A stretch of DNA of 64,000 nucleotides from NCBI RefSeq assembly GCF_000376225.1, contig NZ_AQXL01000129.1, forward strand, positions 39,239 to 103,238. The letters are read 5' to 3'. The notes beneath the pieces were generated by a model, which saw only the letters and a program-made list of their open reading frames with translations, did no database searches and was not told the DNA's origin. This document shows, piece after piece, positions 63,993-64,000 of this stretch. A program made the translations under genes and the position numbers. Source of the stretch: Effusibacillus pohliae DSM 22757 (lineage in GTDB: Bacteria > Bacillota > Bacilli > Tumebacillales > Effusibacillaceae). Numbering within the stretch: position 1 is the first letter of the stretch; each line of letters begins with the position of its first letter.

Positions 63993-64000
63993 GCCACTTA

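Larger units (their letters stand above)
59139..64000. mobile_element. Left part of an integrated phage/ICE-like element inserted in yhbH
   Basis: From the premature end of yhbH to the window edge every gene is element-like: large serine recombinase, AT-rich cargo, ImmA/IrrE-like protein, repressor and Cro-like genes with shared palindromic operators, and small coiled-coil proteins. The left junction must lie near 59115-59150. The right end is not in the window. The arrangement resembles skin-type elements that interrupt sporulation genes and are excised by a serine recombinase in the mother cell; excision here is an inference. Confidence 0.75.

Overview
The window looks like a chromosomal segment of an aerobic, endospore-forming Bacilli species with roughly 55-58% GC (my estimate by eye). 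Sporulation genes (RsfA/YlbO-type regulator, YhcN/YlaJ-type lipoprotein, a gerA-type germinant receptor operon, CotS-like coat protein, PrkA, YhbH), FabI together with FabL, a T-box leader, BirA operators and GGAGG ribosome binding sites all point there. An Alicyclobacillaceae-like organism (Effusibacillus, Tumebacillus, Kyrpidia) is my best guess, but it is an inference. No rRNA, tRNA or CRISPR array was found.

Layout. 0-8.8 kb: EAL-domain protein, class I fumarase, LiaF/DUF4097 membrane protein, M29 aminopeptidase, ornithine aminotransferase, MutY. 8.8-17.2 kb: small conserved genes, a GntR regulator, a glycosyltransferase, FabI and FabL, a YkuE-like phosphoesterase, a DUF402 protein. Two HesB/IscA-like genes lie here (8863-9153 and 12819-13127). 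Each is interrupted at the same conserved cysteine position by an in-frame TGA, followed at 25 and 28 nt by a hairpin with a G-containing loop, so both look like selenoprotein genes. 17.4-25 kb: HAD phosphatase, MgtC-like transporter, and a complete divergent biotin locus (bioF-bioH-bioC to the left, bioA-bioD-bioB to the right) with two BirA-type operators between. 25-36 kb: housekeeping enzymes, including acyl-CoA ligase, a YunD-like nucleotidase and a T-box controlled DAHP synthase. 36-45 kb: a ger operon with a small D-type subunit, RNase HI, QueG, Ogt, DUF523 and CotS-like genes. 45-55.7 kb: an M6 (InhA-like) protease that lacks the first half of its catalytic domain, an isocitrate/isopropylmalate dehydrogenase family enzyme beside an IclR regulator, TrmL, an MTA-phosphorylase-like enzyme, a broken phosphoesterase, an HTH-TPR regulator, a lipoprotein L,D-transpeptidase and a TetR regulator.

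56-64 kb: prkA is followed by yhbH, a sporulation gene whose reading frame stops about 50 codons early. Eleven bases after that stop begins the 3' end of a large serine recombinase gene, and the rest of the window is phage/ICE-like: an AT-rich two-gene module (soluble protein plus membrane protein), an ImmA/IrrE-like protein, a repressor and a Cro-like gene with an array of palindromic operators, and two small coiled-coil proteins. I read this as the left end of an integrated element inside yhbH, arranged like the skin element in sigK. Its right end and the missing yhbH 3' end should lie beyond the window. This and the paired HesB selenoprotein candidates are the most interesting content.
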